62,659 nucleotides of DNA from Nocardia pseudovaccinii NBRC 100343 (GTDB lineage: Bacteria; Actinomycetota; Actinomycetes; Mycobacteriales; Mycobacteriaceae): NCBI RefSeq assembly GCF_001613225.1, contig NZ_BDBY01000171.1, positions 1-62,659 of the forward strand, read 5' to 3'. This document shows positions 1 to 7,566 of the stretch, in pieces. The translations under genes were made by a program, and so were the position numbers. A model generated the notes under the pieces. The model was not told the DNA's origin, did no database searches, and was given only the letters and a program-made list of their open reading frames with translations. Positions within the stretch are counted from its first letter, which is position 1. Each line of letters opens with the position of its first letter.

Positions 1-66
1 CGGACCTGCAATGGGAAGCCCTGCCTGATGCGCGCCGATAAGCTGCGCGCAGCCGTGGGTCTGTAG
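1..66 (+). pseudogene. metK: 3' end of S-adenosylmethionine synthetase, apparent frameshift
   Basis: Only the last codons are in the window. One frame (from base 3) reads DLQWEAL, like the LPWEQ(T/L)D stretch near the MetK C terminus. It then runs into PDARR and TAA at 39-41. A second frame (from base 1) reads RADKLRAAVGL and stops with TAG at 64-66, like the usual VDALRAA ending. Joining the two restores a MetK-like tail, so one base appears extra (or two missing) around 24-30. In mycobacteria metK lies a few genes upstream of priA, which fits. It may be a sequencing error or a real, probably harmless, C-terminal change. Too little is visible to be sure that this is metK. Confidence 0.45.
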
Positions 67-83
67 GCATATCGGGGGCCCGC

Positions 84-2678
84 GTGCACGAACCCACAGC
101 GGACCTCACCGCCGTGGCTTCCGCAGGGGCGGGAGCCACGGCAACGCACGATTCGACAGCAGCGGGACACCCGATCGCCCGGGTGCTCCCGCTGCTGTCG
201 CCTGCTCACCTGGACCGCGACTTCGACTATCTGGTTCCTCCTGAGCTGGACGAAATCGCCCAACCCGGCGTCCGAGTCCGCGTCCGTTTCGCGGGCCGCC
301 TCGTCGACGGGTATCTGCTGGCCCGCCTGTCCCACAGCGACCACACCGGGAAAATGGTCAAACTCGAACGCGTGGTCTCCGCCGAACGCGTCCTGACCCC
401 GGAAATCCTGAAGCTGGCCACCGCCGTGGCCGCCCGCTACGCAGGGACCCGCGCGGATGTTCTGCGGCTCGCGATCCCGCCCCGGCATGCGCGCACCGAG
501 AACGGGGGCGCGACGACGGCGGCCGCCCCGTCCTCGCCCGGTTCACCGTCGCCAGATCCCGCGCTGGTAACTGACTCGCCAGCTTTGGCTGCTGATGCTG
601 TCGGGCCTGCTGGAACTCCGAATACCGCAGCGGCGGTGGCGGATTCGCGTGACCTGCCGACGGTGGGTGATTCGCCGACATGGGCTGATTCTGTCGAATC
701 CGCTGTGTCCGACGATGCGGTCGCGGCGCTCGAGCATTCCGTCGATGCTCCGACGGTGGGTGGCGAGGACGAGGCAGTCGACGTTCGCGATCGGTTCGGT
801 ACTGCTCCGGTGTCTTCGTGCTCGGACGGTCATGTGACGGCTGCTGGTGCTGGATCGGAGTCGCTGTCGGCGGATTCGATCGAATCGGTGGTGGATTCTG
901 GTGCCGTGACATCGGCACGGCAGGACGGTGTCGCTGCCGCCGACGGACGAGTGGAGGCGGAACCCGAGGACGCTGACGCGCCGGTGGGTGAACGCGCTGT
1001 CGTGGCTGACGAATCGGCAAATGTTGTTGCGGTGCTGGCTGATTCGGGCGGCACCGGTATGCCGGACGGTGTGGAACTGCGGCCGTGGGAACGGTACATC
1101 CACGGGGCGGCGTTTGTGTCGGCGCTCGGGCAGGGGAAAGGGGTGCGGGCGGGGTGGCAGGCGGTGCCGGGGGAGGATTGGGCGCGACGGCTGGCGGAAT
1201 TGGCGGCGGTTGTCGTGGGGCGGGGGCGTAGCGCGATTCTGATGGTCCCGGATCAGCGGGATCTGGATCGCGTGCTGGCGGAATGTGTTCGGCTGGTCGG
1301 GGATTCGGCGGTCGGGTTGGCTGCGGGGTTGGGGCCGGCCGCGCGGTATCGGCGGTGGTTGGCGGCATTGCGGGGAACCGCGCGGGTGATTGTCGGGACG
1401 CGCAGTGCGGTGTTCGCTCCCACAATTGATCTCGGGTTGATCGCGATCTGGGACGACGGCGACGACACCTATGCCGAACCTCGGGCGCCGTATCCGCATG
1501 CGCGCGAGGTCGCGATGCTGCGGGCACATGACACCGGGGCGGCATTCGTCGCGGCCGGATTCGCGCGGACGGCGGAGATCCAGGCCGTGGTCGATTCGGG
1601 GTGGGCGCACGATCTGGTCGCCGATCGTGCGATGGTGCGCAAATTCTCCCCGCGCATCAGCGCACCGGGTGATTCCGATATCGCGATGGAGCGTGACCCG
1701 GTCGCGCGCGCGGTCCGCATTCCCGCCGTTGGTTACGCTGCCGCGCGATCCGCGCTGAAGGAAGGTGCCGCGGTGCTGGTGCAGGTGCCGCGGCGCGGAT
1801 ACATTCCGGCGCTGGCCTGCGCGAAATGCCGTACGCCCGCACGATGTCGGCACTGCAATGGCCCACTTTCCTTGCCGGACGGGCGAGCTGGGCATCGCGC
1901 CGACACCGCGCACAGTCCAGCATGCCGCTGGTGCGGTATCACCGAGGCCGCCTTCCGTTGTCCGGCTTGTGCTTCCAGAGCGCTACGTGCGGTGGTGATC
2001 GGTGCGGCCCGGACCGCCGAGGAACTCGGTCGGGCCTTTCCCGGCGTACCGATTCGCGGATCCAGCGGCGGCGCGGTACTCGACACGGTGGAACCGGGAC
2101 CTCAGGTGATCGTGGCGACCGTCGGCGCCGAACCGGTGCTGCCCGGCGGCTACGGCGTCGCATTGCTACTCGACGGTTGGGCGCTGCTGAGCCGCGCTGA
2201 CCTGCGCGCCGCCGAGGACACCCTGCGCCGCTGGATGTCGGCGGCCACCCTGGTGCGCAATCACGGCCAGGTCATCGTGATGGCCGAACCTTCGCTACCC
2301 ACCGTCCAGGCGCTACTGCGCTGGGATCCGGTCGGCCACGCCCGCGCCGAGGTGGCCGCCCGCGCCGAGGTCGGCTTTCCACCCGCCGTCCGCATGGCCG
2401 CCATCGACGGCACCTCCGACTCCATCGCCGAATTGCTCTCCGCCGCAAAGCTTCCCGGCAATGTCGACATCCTCGGCCCGGTACCCCTCCCACCCGGCGC
2501 CCGCAAACCCTTCGACAGCGGCGATACCTCCGCCGAAGTCGAACGCATGCTTCTGCGCGTGCACCGCACCTCCGGCGCCGCCCTCGCCCGCGCTCTCACG
2601 GCCGCCCAGGCCGTCCGCAGCACCCACCGCTCCGACGCCCCCCTCCGCGTCCAAATCGACCCGGTCGACATCGGCTGA
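84..2678 (+). CDS. priA: Probable replication restart protein PriA (helicase motifs degenerate, long insert)
   Basis: Primosomal protein N', which recognises stalled forks and helps reload the replisome. Residues about 30-145 match the DNA-binding N domain (ARVLPLLSPAHLDRDFDYLVP, RYAGTRADVLRLAIPPRHAR). The core resumes near residue 335. Four CxxC pairs at about 575-635 (CAKC, CRHC, CRWC, CPAC) form the zinc-binding region. The Walker A lysine motif is absent and the DEAH box is replaced by WDDGDD, as in other actinobacterial PriA, so ATPase/helicase activity is unlikely. At 864 aa it is about 200 aa longer than the mycobacterial protein. The excess is one Ala/Ser/Asp/Val-rich stretch at about 140-330, between N domain and core, with recurring ADS and DS motifs. 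Start is GTG. Confidence 0.93.
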   Translation: MHEPTADLTAVASAGAGATATHDSTAAGHPIARVLPLLSPAHLDRDFDYLVPPELDEIAQPGVRVRVRFAGRLVDGYLLARLSHSDHTGKMVKLERVVSAERVLTPEILKLATAVAARYAGTRADVLRLAIPPRHARTENGGATTAAAPSSPGSPSPDPALVTDSPALAADAVGPAGTPNTAAAVADSRDLPTVGDSPTWADSVESAVSDDAVAALEHSVDAPTVGGEDEAVDVRDRFGTAPVSSCSDGHVTAAGAGSESLSADSIESVVDSGAVTSARQDGVAAADGRVEAEPEDADAPVGERAVVADESANVVAVLADSGGTGMPDGVELRPWERYIHGAAFVSALGQGKGVRAGWQAVPGEDWARRLAELAAVVVGRGRSAILMVPDQRDLDRVLAECVRLVGDSAVGLAAGLGPAARYRRWLAALRGTARVIVGTRSAVFAPTIDLGLIAIWDDGDDTYAEPRAPYPHAREVAMLRAHDTGAAFVAAGFARTAEIQAVVDSGWAHDLVADRAMVRKFSPRISAPGDSDIAMERDPVARAVRIPAVGYAAARSALKEGAAVLVQVPRRGYIPALACAKCRTPARCRHCNGPLSLPDGRAGHRADTAHSPACRWCGITEAAFRCPACASRALRAVVIGAARTAEELGRAFPGVPIRGSSGGAVLDTVEPGPQVIVATVGAEPVLPGGYGVALLLDGWALLSRADLRAAEDTLRRWMSAATLVRNHGQVIVMAEPSLPTVQALLRWDPVGHARAEVAARAEVGFPPAVRMAAIDGTSDSIAELLSAAKLPGNVDILGPVPLPPGARKPFDSGDTSAEVERMLLRVHRTSGAALARALTAAQAVRSTHRSDAPLRVQIDPVDIG

Positions 2679-3123
2679 TCCCCCAACGAGCGCCTGGCAC
2701 TCACCGCCGCGACGGGCCGTGGCAACGAGCGGGTCAACGGGTCCCGCGGCCTGCTCGACATGACGCCTACGGCCGCGGCGAGGCGTGCGAGGACAACCCC
2801 GAGGGACGTAGCCCCTCGGAACAGTCCTGGCGCGCGGGCGCGGCCGGGAACGCCACCTGGGGCCCGACCAGCCGCCCTGTGCCGCAGTGCACCCGTCCCG
2901 CCGCGACCCCCGTGCAGCCCCGCAGCTGGCGCGACCATCACCACTGACACGCCTTTGTCGGCGGTATCGGCACAAGGTGTGCCGGTACCCGTCATGCGCA
3001 GCTCATAGCCAGTGGTGGTGATCGTCTCTCGCGGCGACACTTCTACCTCGACGACCAGTTGCTCGCCCTCGGCGTGTGCAAGATCGCAAGCGCGAGTAGC
3101 AGATTCGAGTTGGTGGTGAGACG
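2679..3123. other. Gene-poor spacer after priA
   Basis: There is no recognisable gene on either strand. On the minus strand, from about 3105 down to 2900, one frame reads like protein (for example GEQLVVEVEVSPRETITTTG) with a balanced composition, but it has no convincing start, ribosome site or family match. It may be a decayed gene. No clear terminator was found. Confidence 0.4.
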
Positions 3124-3975
3124 TCAGCCGAAGATGGCGCGATTGCGCTGCGCCCATTCGGCATACGATGTCGCGGGCCGTCCGAGCACCCGCTCGACAT
3201 CGGTGCTGACCTGCTGCTCGGCCGGTGTCGGCGTGCCGAGGATATCGAGCGTGCCGTCCGCGACATCCTCCGGCATGAATCGCAACATGCCGGAACGCGC
3301 CTGTTCGCGGGTCAATTCGACGAATTGCAGCGAAATTCCCACCGCCTCTTCGACGGCTTGGGCCTGCTGGCGCGGACTGATCGCGGCGGGACCGGTCAGT
3401 TCATAGGTACGTCCGGAGTGGCCGTCCGTGCGCAATACGATTGCGGCGACCTCGGCGATATCTTCCGGATCGATAGCGGGCAGTGCGGTATCGGCGAAGG
3501 GTGCGGCAATCACCTGCTCGGCCCGGATCGACTCGATCCACGCGTAGGTGTTGGAGAAGAATCCGGTGGGCCGCAGAATCGTCCAGTCGAACTCCGATCG
3601 CTGCAGCGCGGACTCGAACACATGGAGTCGCGCATGTGCGGCCAGTCCTGGCCGGGTACCCGTCGCCTGCGACGACAGCAGCACCACCTTCTTGACCCCA
3701 CCCGCCGCGGCGACCTCGACGAACCGCGCCGGATCCGGTCCGGTCACCAGCTGCGGCCCGGTCAGCAGCAGGAAGAGCGCATCCGCGTTTTCGACTGCGG
3801 GGGAGAGGCTTTCGGGATCGGCGAGATCGGCCCGCCGATGCCGCACGCCGTCGGGCACGACGATGTCCTGATTCCCGCGGGATACGGCGGTCACCTGCTC
3901 ACCGGCGCCGGCGAGGTGCCGCACGAGGGTGCGTCCGATATTGCCGGTCGCTCCGGTCACTACGATCACATTCAC
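3124..3975 (-). CDS. NmrA-like NAD(P)-binding oxidoreductase
   Basis: Atypical short-chain dehydrogenase of the NmrA / NAD(P)H-binding family, 283 aa. The N terminus carries the dinucleotide-binding motif TGATGNIG at residues 7-14, followed by RTLVRHL. The classical YxxxK catalytic pair is not obvious, as usual for NmrA proteins, which may sense redox state or reduce quinones. The GTG at 3975 was chosen because CAGGAG lies just upstream and the protein then begins MNVIVVTGATG. The longer open frame would cross the divergent promoter. It is divergently paired with a TetR regulator, and the spacer holds two related inverted repeats, so control by that repressor is likely. Confidence 0.8.
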   Translation of the reverse strand: MNVIVVTGATGNIGRTLVRHLAGAGEQVTAVSRGNQDIVVPDGVRHRRADLADPESLSPAVENADALFLLLTGPQLVTGPDPARFVEVAAAGGVKKVVLLSSQATGTRPGLAAHARLHVFESALQRSEFDWTILRPTGFFSNTYAWIESIRAEQVIAAPFADTALPAIDPEDIAEVAAIVLRTDGHSGRTYELTGPAAISPRQQAQAVEEAVGISLQFVELTREQARSGMLRFMPEDVADGTLDILGTPTPAEQQVSTDVERVLGRPATSYAEWAQRNRAIFG

Positions 3976-3980
3976 TCCTG

Positions 3981-4052
3981 AGTTAGTTGACTGACTTAAA
4001 TGAACGTAGCCGATGGTCTGGCGCTTGTCTATAGTTAGTTGTGTGACTAACT
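3981..4052. promoter_or_regulatory. Two TetR operators and a leaderless promoter
   Basis: Two AGTTAGT-type inverted repeats lie between the divergent genes. The first is AGTTAGT-TG-ACTGACT (3981-3996, one mismatch). The second is AGTTAGT-TGTGTG-ACTAACT (4033-4052, perfect 7-bp arms). The second spans the tetR GTG at 4043. A TATAGT hexamer at 4030-4035 lies 7 nt before that GTG, so the tetR message is probably leaderless and bound repressor would cover both the promoter and the start codon. Confidence 0.65.
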
Positions 4053-4633
4053 CAGTCGAAGGTCGGCGCGGGACACCCAAGGCGGGCAAGCGTGAACGCC
4101 TTGCCGCCGCGGCCGCCCAGGTGTTCCACGAGCAGGGCGTCGAGAAGACAACGATCGCCGATATCGCGCGGGTCGCCGATGTTCCGCTCGGCAATGTGTA
4201 CTACTACTTCAAGACCAAGGATCAGCTGGTCGAGGCGGCACTCGGCGCGCATGCGCAGACGCTGCAGGAGCTGATCACCACGCTCGAGCAGTGCGACGAG
4301 CCGCAAGACCGGCTGAAGGCGCTGGTCCGCGGCTGGGTGGACCAGCGTGACCGCGCCGTGCGATTCGGTTGCCCCACTGGAACTCTGGCCTCGGAGCTGG
4401 GTAAACGTGGCGACGGCCTGGAGTTGGCATCGGCGGCGAGTATTCGCACGCTGCTCGACTGGATCGAACGGCAGTTCATGGCAATGGGTCGCGTGGATGC
4501 GCGGGAGCTCGCGGTTGCGCTGTTCGCTGCCTATCAGGGGATTTCGTTGCTGACCAATACCTTCCGCGATCCGGAACTGATGGTGACCGAGGGGCATCGG
4601 CTCGAGCGCTGGATCGATTCGCTTGCGCCATAA
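4043..4633 (+). CDS. TetR/AcrR family transcriptional regulator
   Basis: Repressor of 196 aa. The N-terminal helix-turn-helix runs from about residue 13 to 60 (KRERLAAAAAQVFHEQGV, TTIADIARVADVPLGNVYYYFKTKDQL). The C-terminal ligand domain is helical and resembles the domain that follows PLGNVYYYF in quinone- or electrophile-sensing TetR proteins. It contains one cysteine (RFGCPTG) at about 113 that could sense thiol-reactive compounds; this is inference. The GTG at 4043 gives a normal N terminus (TNSVEGRRG) and sits 7 nt after a -10-like hexamer. An upstream ATG at 4013 would put the promoter inside the gene. Likely autoregulated and controlling the divergent NmrA-like gene. Confidence 0.88.
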   Translation: MTNSVEGRRGTPKAGKRERLAAAAAQVFHEQGVEKTTIADIARVADVPLGNVYYYFKTKDQLVEAALGAHAQTLQELITTLEQCDEPQDRLKALVRGWVDQRDRAVRFGCPTGTLASELGKRGDGLELASAASIRTLLDWIERQFMAMGRVDARELAVALFAAYQGISLLTNTFRDPELMVTEGHRLERWIDSLAP

Positions 4634-4821
4634 CCGGAAGCGGAAAGAGATGGGGAGTTCGTATTCTGGCGCTTCGACTTGCCGCGCGACATTCGGTGGT
4701 GACTTGCTCCACGGGGACAACCCGCTCATGTGACAACTCCCTACGCGGGCCGCGCATCGACCGATGTGCGGCCCATTCCTCGTTTCAGAGCGCCCGGTCG
4801 GTTCGTGTCGCCGGTCACCCT

Positions 4822-4848
4822 TGCATGCGATGCATTGCCGATATATCG
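4822..4848. promoter_or_regulatory. Inverted repeats upstream of padR
   Basis: Two palindromes lie 42-68 nt before the padR ATG: TGCAT-GCG-ATGCA (4822-4834) and CGATATATCG (4839-4848). Short AT-centred repeats like the second are typical PadR targets, so autoregulation is plausible. Confidence 0.45.
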
Positions 4849-4889
4849 TCGATAGCGTGAGATATACACGGGAGCCTGAGGAGGCTGAC

Positions 4890-5546
4890 ATGGAGAACAT
4901 CGAATACGGAGAATTCAGAGGTCGCGGCCGCTGGCGGAAGCCTGGTCACGACGAGGGCGACGCCGGTCGTCGCCAGCATCGCCGCGGTGGGCGGCACGGT
5001 TTCGGACCCGAGTTCGGACCGGGCTTCGGTCCTGGTTTCGGGCCCGGCTTCGGTCCGGGATTCGGACGTGGGCGCGGCCGCGGTGGCCGGGGCAGGCGCG
5101 GTGACGTGCGTGCCGCGGTGTTGTTGCTGCTCACCGAGCGTCCGATGCACGGTTACGAGCTGATCCAGCAGATCAGGGAGCGCAGCGACGATGTCTGGCG
5201 CCCGAGCCCGGGATCCATCTACCCCGCGCTCGCGCAGCTCGAGGACGAGGGTCTGGTGCTCATCGAGAAGGTCGCCGGTCGCAAGACCGCGAAGCTCACC
5301 GACGCGGGCGAGACCTATGTCGTCGAGCATCGGGACGAACTCGGCGATCCCTGGGCCGATGTCAAGGAAGACGTGGGCACTCAGGCGATGGATCTGCGCG
5401 CGCTGATCGGACAGCTGATGGGTGCGGCCGCTCAGGTCGCGGCGGCGGGTACTCCGCAGCAGGCGGCTCGGGCCGCGGAGGTGCTTACCGAGGCGCGTAA
5501 ATCGCTATACCGCATTCTCGCCGAGGACGACGCCCCCGAAAAGTGA
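4890..5546 (+). CDS. PadR family regulator with N-terminal Gly-Phe repeats
   Basis: Transcriptional regulator of 218 aa. The PadR winged-helix domain is at about 70-150 (DVRAAVLLLLTERPMHGYELIQ, SPGSIYPALAQLEDEGLV). It is followed by a helical dimerisation tail rich in Ala. The first ~65 residues are unusual: a charged start, then FGPEFGPGFGPGFG-type repeats running into GRGRGRGGRGRRG. This part is predicted disordered and basic, and could bind nucleic acid or mediate self-association. ATG at 4890 is preceded by GAGGAGG at good spacing. Gly-rich N-terminal tails occur on some actinobacterial PadR proteins. The target is unknown; nothing adjacent is an obvious efflux pump. Confidence 0.88.
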   Translation: MENIEYGEFRGRGRWRKPGHDEGDAGRRQHRRGGRHGFGPEFGPGFGPGFGPGFGPGFGRGRGRGGRGRRGDVRAAVLLLLTERPMHGYELIQQIRERSDDVWRPSPGSIYPALAQLEDEGLVLIEKVAGRKTAKLTDAGETYVVEHRDELGDPWADVKEDVGTQAMDLRALIGQLMGAAAQVAAAGTPQQAARAAEVLTEARKSLYRILAEDDAPEK

Positions 5547-5608
5547 TGGCAGTGTGAAACGCCGCCTGAGCGTGCACTTTTCGAGCGGATCGGGTACATC
5601 ATTGTGAT

Positions 5609-6658
5609 ATGGAACAGCCGAGCGGTCAGTGGGGTTGGGGAGTATCACAGTTCAGGCGCGTGGTGTCTGCCGGTGTCTTGGCCGGAGCCGTCTTCGTCGG
5701 CTCCGGCGCGGCACCCATGGCGGGTGCCGAACCAGCTGATCCCGCGCCGGTTAGTGCCCAGATCGCCGGATATCGGCCGCCGGATGTGCCCACCCAAATC
5801 GGTCCGTCCCAATCGGACCATCTGGCCGCGGCGGTGTATCAGAAGGCGCACAAGAACGTTGCCCCGGCTGGTACCAACAACTTCGACTGCAAGCCGACCG
5901 CCGAGCATCCTCGCCCGGTCGTCCTGGCGCACGGCACCGATTCCTCGGCGTACTCCGACTGGGCGGCCATCGGGCCGCAGATCTCGGCGCTCGGCTTCTG
6001 TGTCTTCGCGCTCAACTATGGCGGTGCACCGGGCAAAGACACCTGGGGCACCGAGGACATGTGGGTGAGCGCCTATCAGTTCGGCGCATTCGTCGACCAG
6101 GTACTGGCCGCCACCAATGCCACCCAGGTCGATATCGTCGGATTTTCCCAGGGCGCCAACGTCACTCGCTACTACGTGAACAAGCTCGGTGGCGCGCCGA
6201 AGGTCGGTCAGTGGATCGGCCTCGCGTCGCCGAGCTACGGCGGGGTGATGTATGGGCTGGTGCCGGTGGCGCAGTCGATTCCGGGTGCGCTGCAAGCCTT
6301 TGCGCAGGTCACCTCACTCGCGGCGGTGCAGCAGGTGCAGGGCTCGCCGCTGATGATCGAACTGAATGCGGGCGGTGACACCGTGCCCGGCCCGCACTAC
6401 GTGACCATCGGCAGCCGAGTCGACGAGATGATCCAGCCGTTCAGCAATATCGCACTGCACGGCCCGAACGTGGAGAACATCGCACTGCAGGACGAATGCG
6501 CGATCGACCAGACCGGTCACTTCCACATGGTCTACGACCCGTTCGTGCAGGAACTGTTGCTGCGGACGCTGGATCCGGTCCACGCACCGGCTCCGACGTG
6601 CCGAGAGGTGCCGCTCGGCACCGGCATTCCCGAGGTCATCATCGCCGGACATTCCTGA
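5609..6658 (+). CDS. Secreted triacylglycerol lipase (alpha/beta hydrolase)
   Basis: Exported esterase/lipase of 349 aa. A Sec signal peptide is clear: QFRRVVSAGVLAGAVFVGSGAAPMAGAEP, hydrophobic core about 17-38 with likely cleavage after AGA. The nucleophile elbow is GFSQGAN near residue 176; the catalytic serine is in GxSxG. The oxyanion region is VVLAHGTD and the likely catalytic His is in the TGHFHM stretch near the C terminus. This matches the class 2 lipase family common in Nocardia and Rhodococcus. No Shine-Dalgarno is seen before ATG 5609, but TACATC lies 8 nt upstream, so a leaderless start is possible. Single gene, closed by a hairpin at 6676. Confidence 0.87.
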   Translation: MEQPSGQWGWGVSQFRRVVSAGVLAGAVFVGSGAAPMAGAEPADPAPVSAQIAGYRPPDVPTQIGPSQSDHLAAAVYQKAHKNVAPAGTNNFDCKPTAEHPRPVVLAHGTDSSAYSDWAAIGPQISALGFCVFALNYGGAPGKDTWGTEDMWVSAYQFGAFVDQVLAATNATQVDIVGFSQGANVTRYYVNKLGGAPKVGQWIGLASPSYGGVMYGLVPVAQSIPGALQAFAQVTSLAAVQQVQGSPLMIELNAGGDTVPGPHYVTIGSRVDEMIQPFSNIALHGPNVENIALQDECAIDQTGHFHMVYDPFVQELLLRTLDPVHAPAPTCREVPLGTGIPEVIIAGHS

Positions 6659-6675
6659 ACGCGCAGTTCGGGCGA

Positions 6676-6704
6676 CCGGGCGGAGGTATCGACCCTCCGC
6701 CCGG
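6676..6704 (+). terminator. Stem-loop after the lipase gene
   Basis: A perfect 11-bp stem (CCGGGCGGAGG / CCTCCGCCCGG) with a 7-nt loop lies 18 nt after the stop codon. There is no T-tract, as is common for actinobacterial terminators. Confidence 0.6.
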
Positions 6705-6723
6705 CGCAGCTGTCCATGCCGGA

Positions 6724-6750
6724 CTTACGCCGTATGGGAGGATGCGTAAG
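6724..6750. promoter_or_regulatory. TetR operator overlapping the regulator start
   Basis: CTTACGCCGTATG (6724-6736) matches the CTTAC-N3-GTAAG unit of the large palindrome at 7483-7521 with one mismatch. A further GCGTAAG at 6744-6750 forms an inverted repeat with CTTACGC at 6724-6730. It lies directly before and over the GTG start at 6750, suggesting autorepression. Confidence 0.55.
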
Positions 6751-7439
6751 TGGCGGCCGAAGTCGAGTCTCGAATCCCATTGAGCCGGATGCGAGTACTT
6801 TCCACGGCGATCGGCGTCGCTGACACGAGTGGTATCGAAGCGCTGACTATGCGTCGGTTGGCGGAACTGCTCGGGGTCGAGGCGATGTCGCTATATCACC
6901 ACGTGGCCAACAAGGAAGACGTGCTGGACGGCGTCGTCGACGTCATCGCGGGGGAGATCAACGAGGTCGTTGCCGACATCGATGTGCCCGCTGCCGGTAC
7001 CGCGTGGAAGCAGGCCGTGCGGCAGCGGATTCTGTCCGCACGCGAGGTGCTGCTCCGACATCCGTGGGCGCCCGGTGTATTCCAGACGCGGACCAATACC
7101 AGCCAGGCCGTGCTGCGCTACTACGACGGCCTGCTCGGGCTGATGCGCGAAGGCGGCTTCTCCTACGACCAGACCCACCATGCGATGCATGTGCTCGGTA
7201 GTCGGGCACTGGGTTTCACCCAGGAGTTGTTCGATCCCGGCGACGGACCGATGGATGCCGAAGCCATGGCCGCGCTCGACGGAATGGCCGAGGCGCTCCC
7301 GAACCTGGTCGGGATGTTGCGAGAGGTCGCCCACGACGATCCGGACTCGACGCTGGGTTGGTGTGATGACCAATTCGAATTCGAATTCGCGCTCGATCTG
7401 ATTCTCGACGGTCTCGACCGTCTGCGTGAGACTGCTTGA
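6750..7439 (+). CDS. TetR family regulator (TetR_C_1 type)
   Basis: Regulator of 229 aa with an N-terminal helix-turn-helix at about 10-58 (RVLSTAIGVADTSGIEALTMRRLAELLGVEAMSLYHHVANKEDVLDG). The C-terminal domain of about 150 residues resembles the TetR_C_1 (tetracycline repressor C-terminal) class, with PWAPGVFQTRTN and a long acidic end. Start GTG 6750 follows GGGAGGATGCGTAA, which contains GGAGG at 6737-6741. The downstream oxidoreductase gene is preceded by two copies of a CCTTAC-N3-GTAAGG unit, and a related unit precedes this gene. That makes the pair a probable self-contained repressor-target module induced by a small molecule, perhaps a quinone or other electrophile. Confidence 0.88.
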   Translation: MAAEVESRIPLSRMRVLSTAIGVADTSGIEALTMRRLAELLGVEAMSLYHHVANKEDVLDGVVDVIAGEINEVVADIDVPAAGTAWKQAVRQRILSAREVLLRHPWAPGVFQTRTNTSQAVLRYYDGLLGLMREGGFSYDQTHHAMHVLGSRALGFTQELFDPGDGPMDAEAMAALDGMAEALPNLVGMLREVAHDDPDSTLGWCDDQFEFEFALDLILDGLDRLRETA

Positions 7440-7482
7440 TCTGCAACGACTTCGGTCGGCGTGCCTCGCGGCAGCCATTGAC

Positions 7483-7521
7483 GAGCCTTACAACGTAAGG
7501 GTACCTTACGTTGTAAGGCTC
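7483..7521. promoter_or_regulatory. Double palindromic operator before the MDR gene
   Basis: A perfect inverted repeat with 18-bp arms (7483-7500 and 7504-7521) around GTA. Each arm contains its own dyad: CCTTACAACGTAAGG (7486-7500) and CCTTACGTTGTAAGG (7504-7518). This is two adjacent operators of form CCTTAC-N3-GTAAGG, fitting two TetR dimers, 46 nt before the gene start. Confidence 0.75.
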
Positions 7522-7566
7522 ATGAGCGCGGGTGGCGTCTCGGTGCCGAGATCTGAGGAGAACATG

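Noticed and set aside
358..1913. Long Pro/Arg-rich minus-strand frames across priA
   Set aside because: Typical high-GC shadow frames; no start site, no family and a certain gene on the opposite strand.
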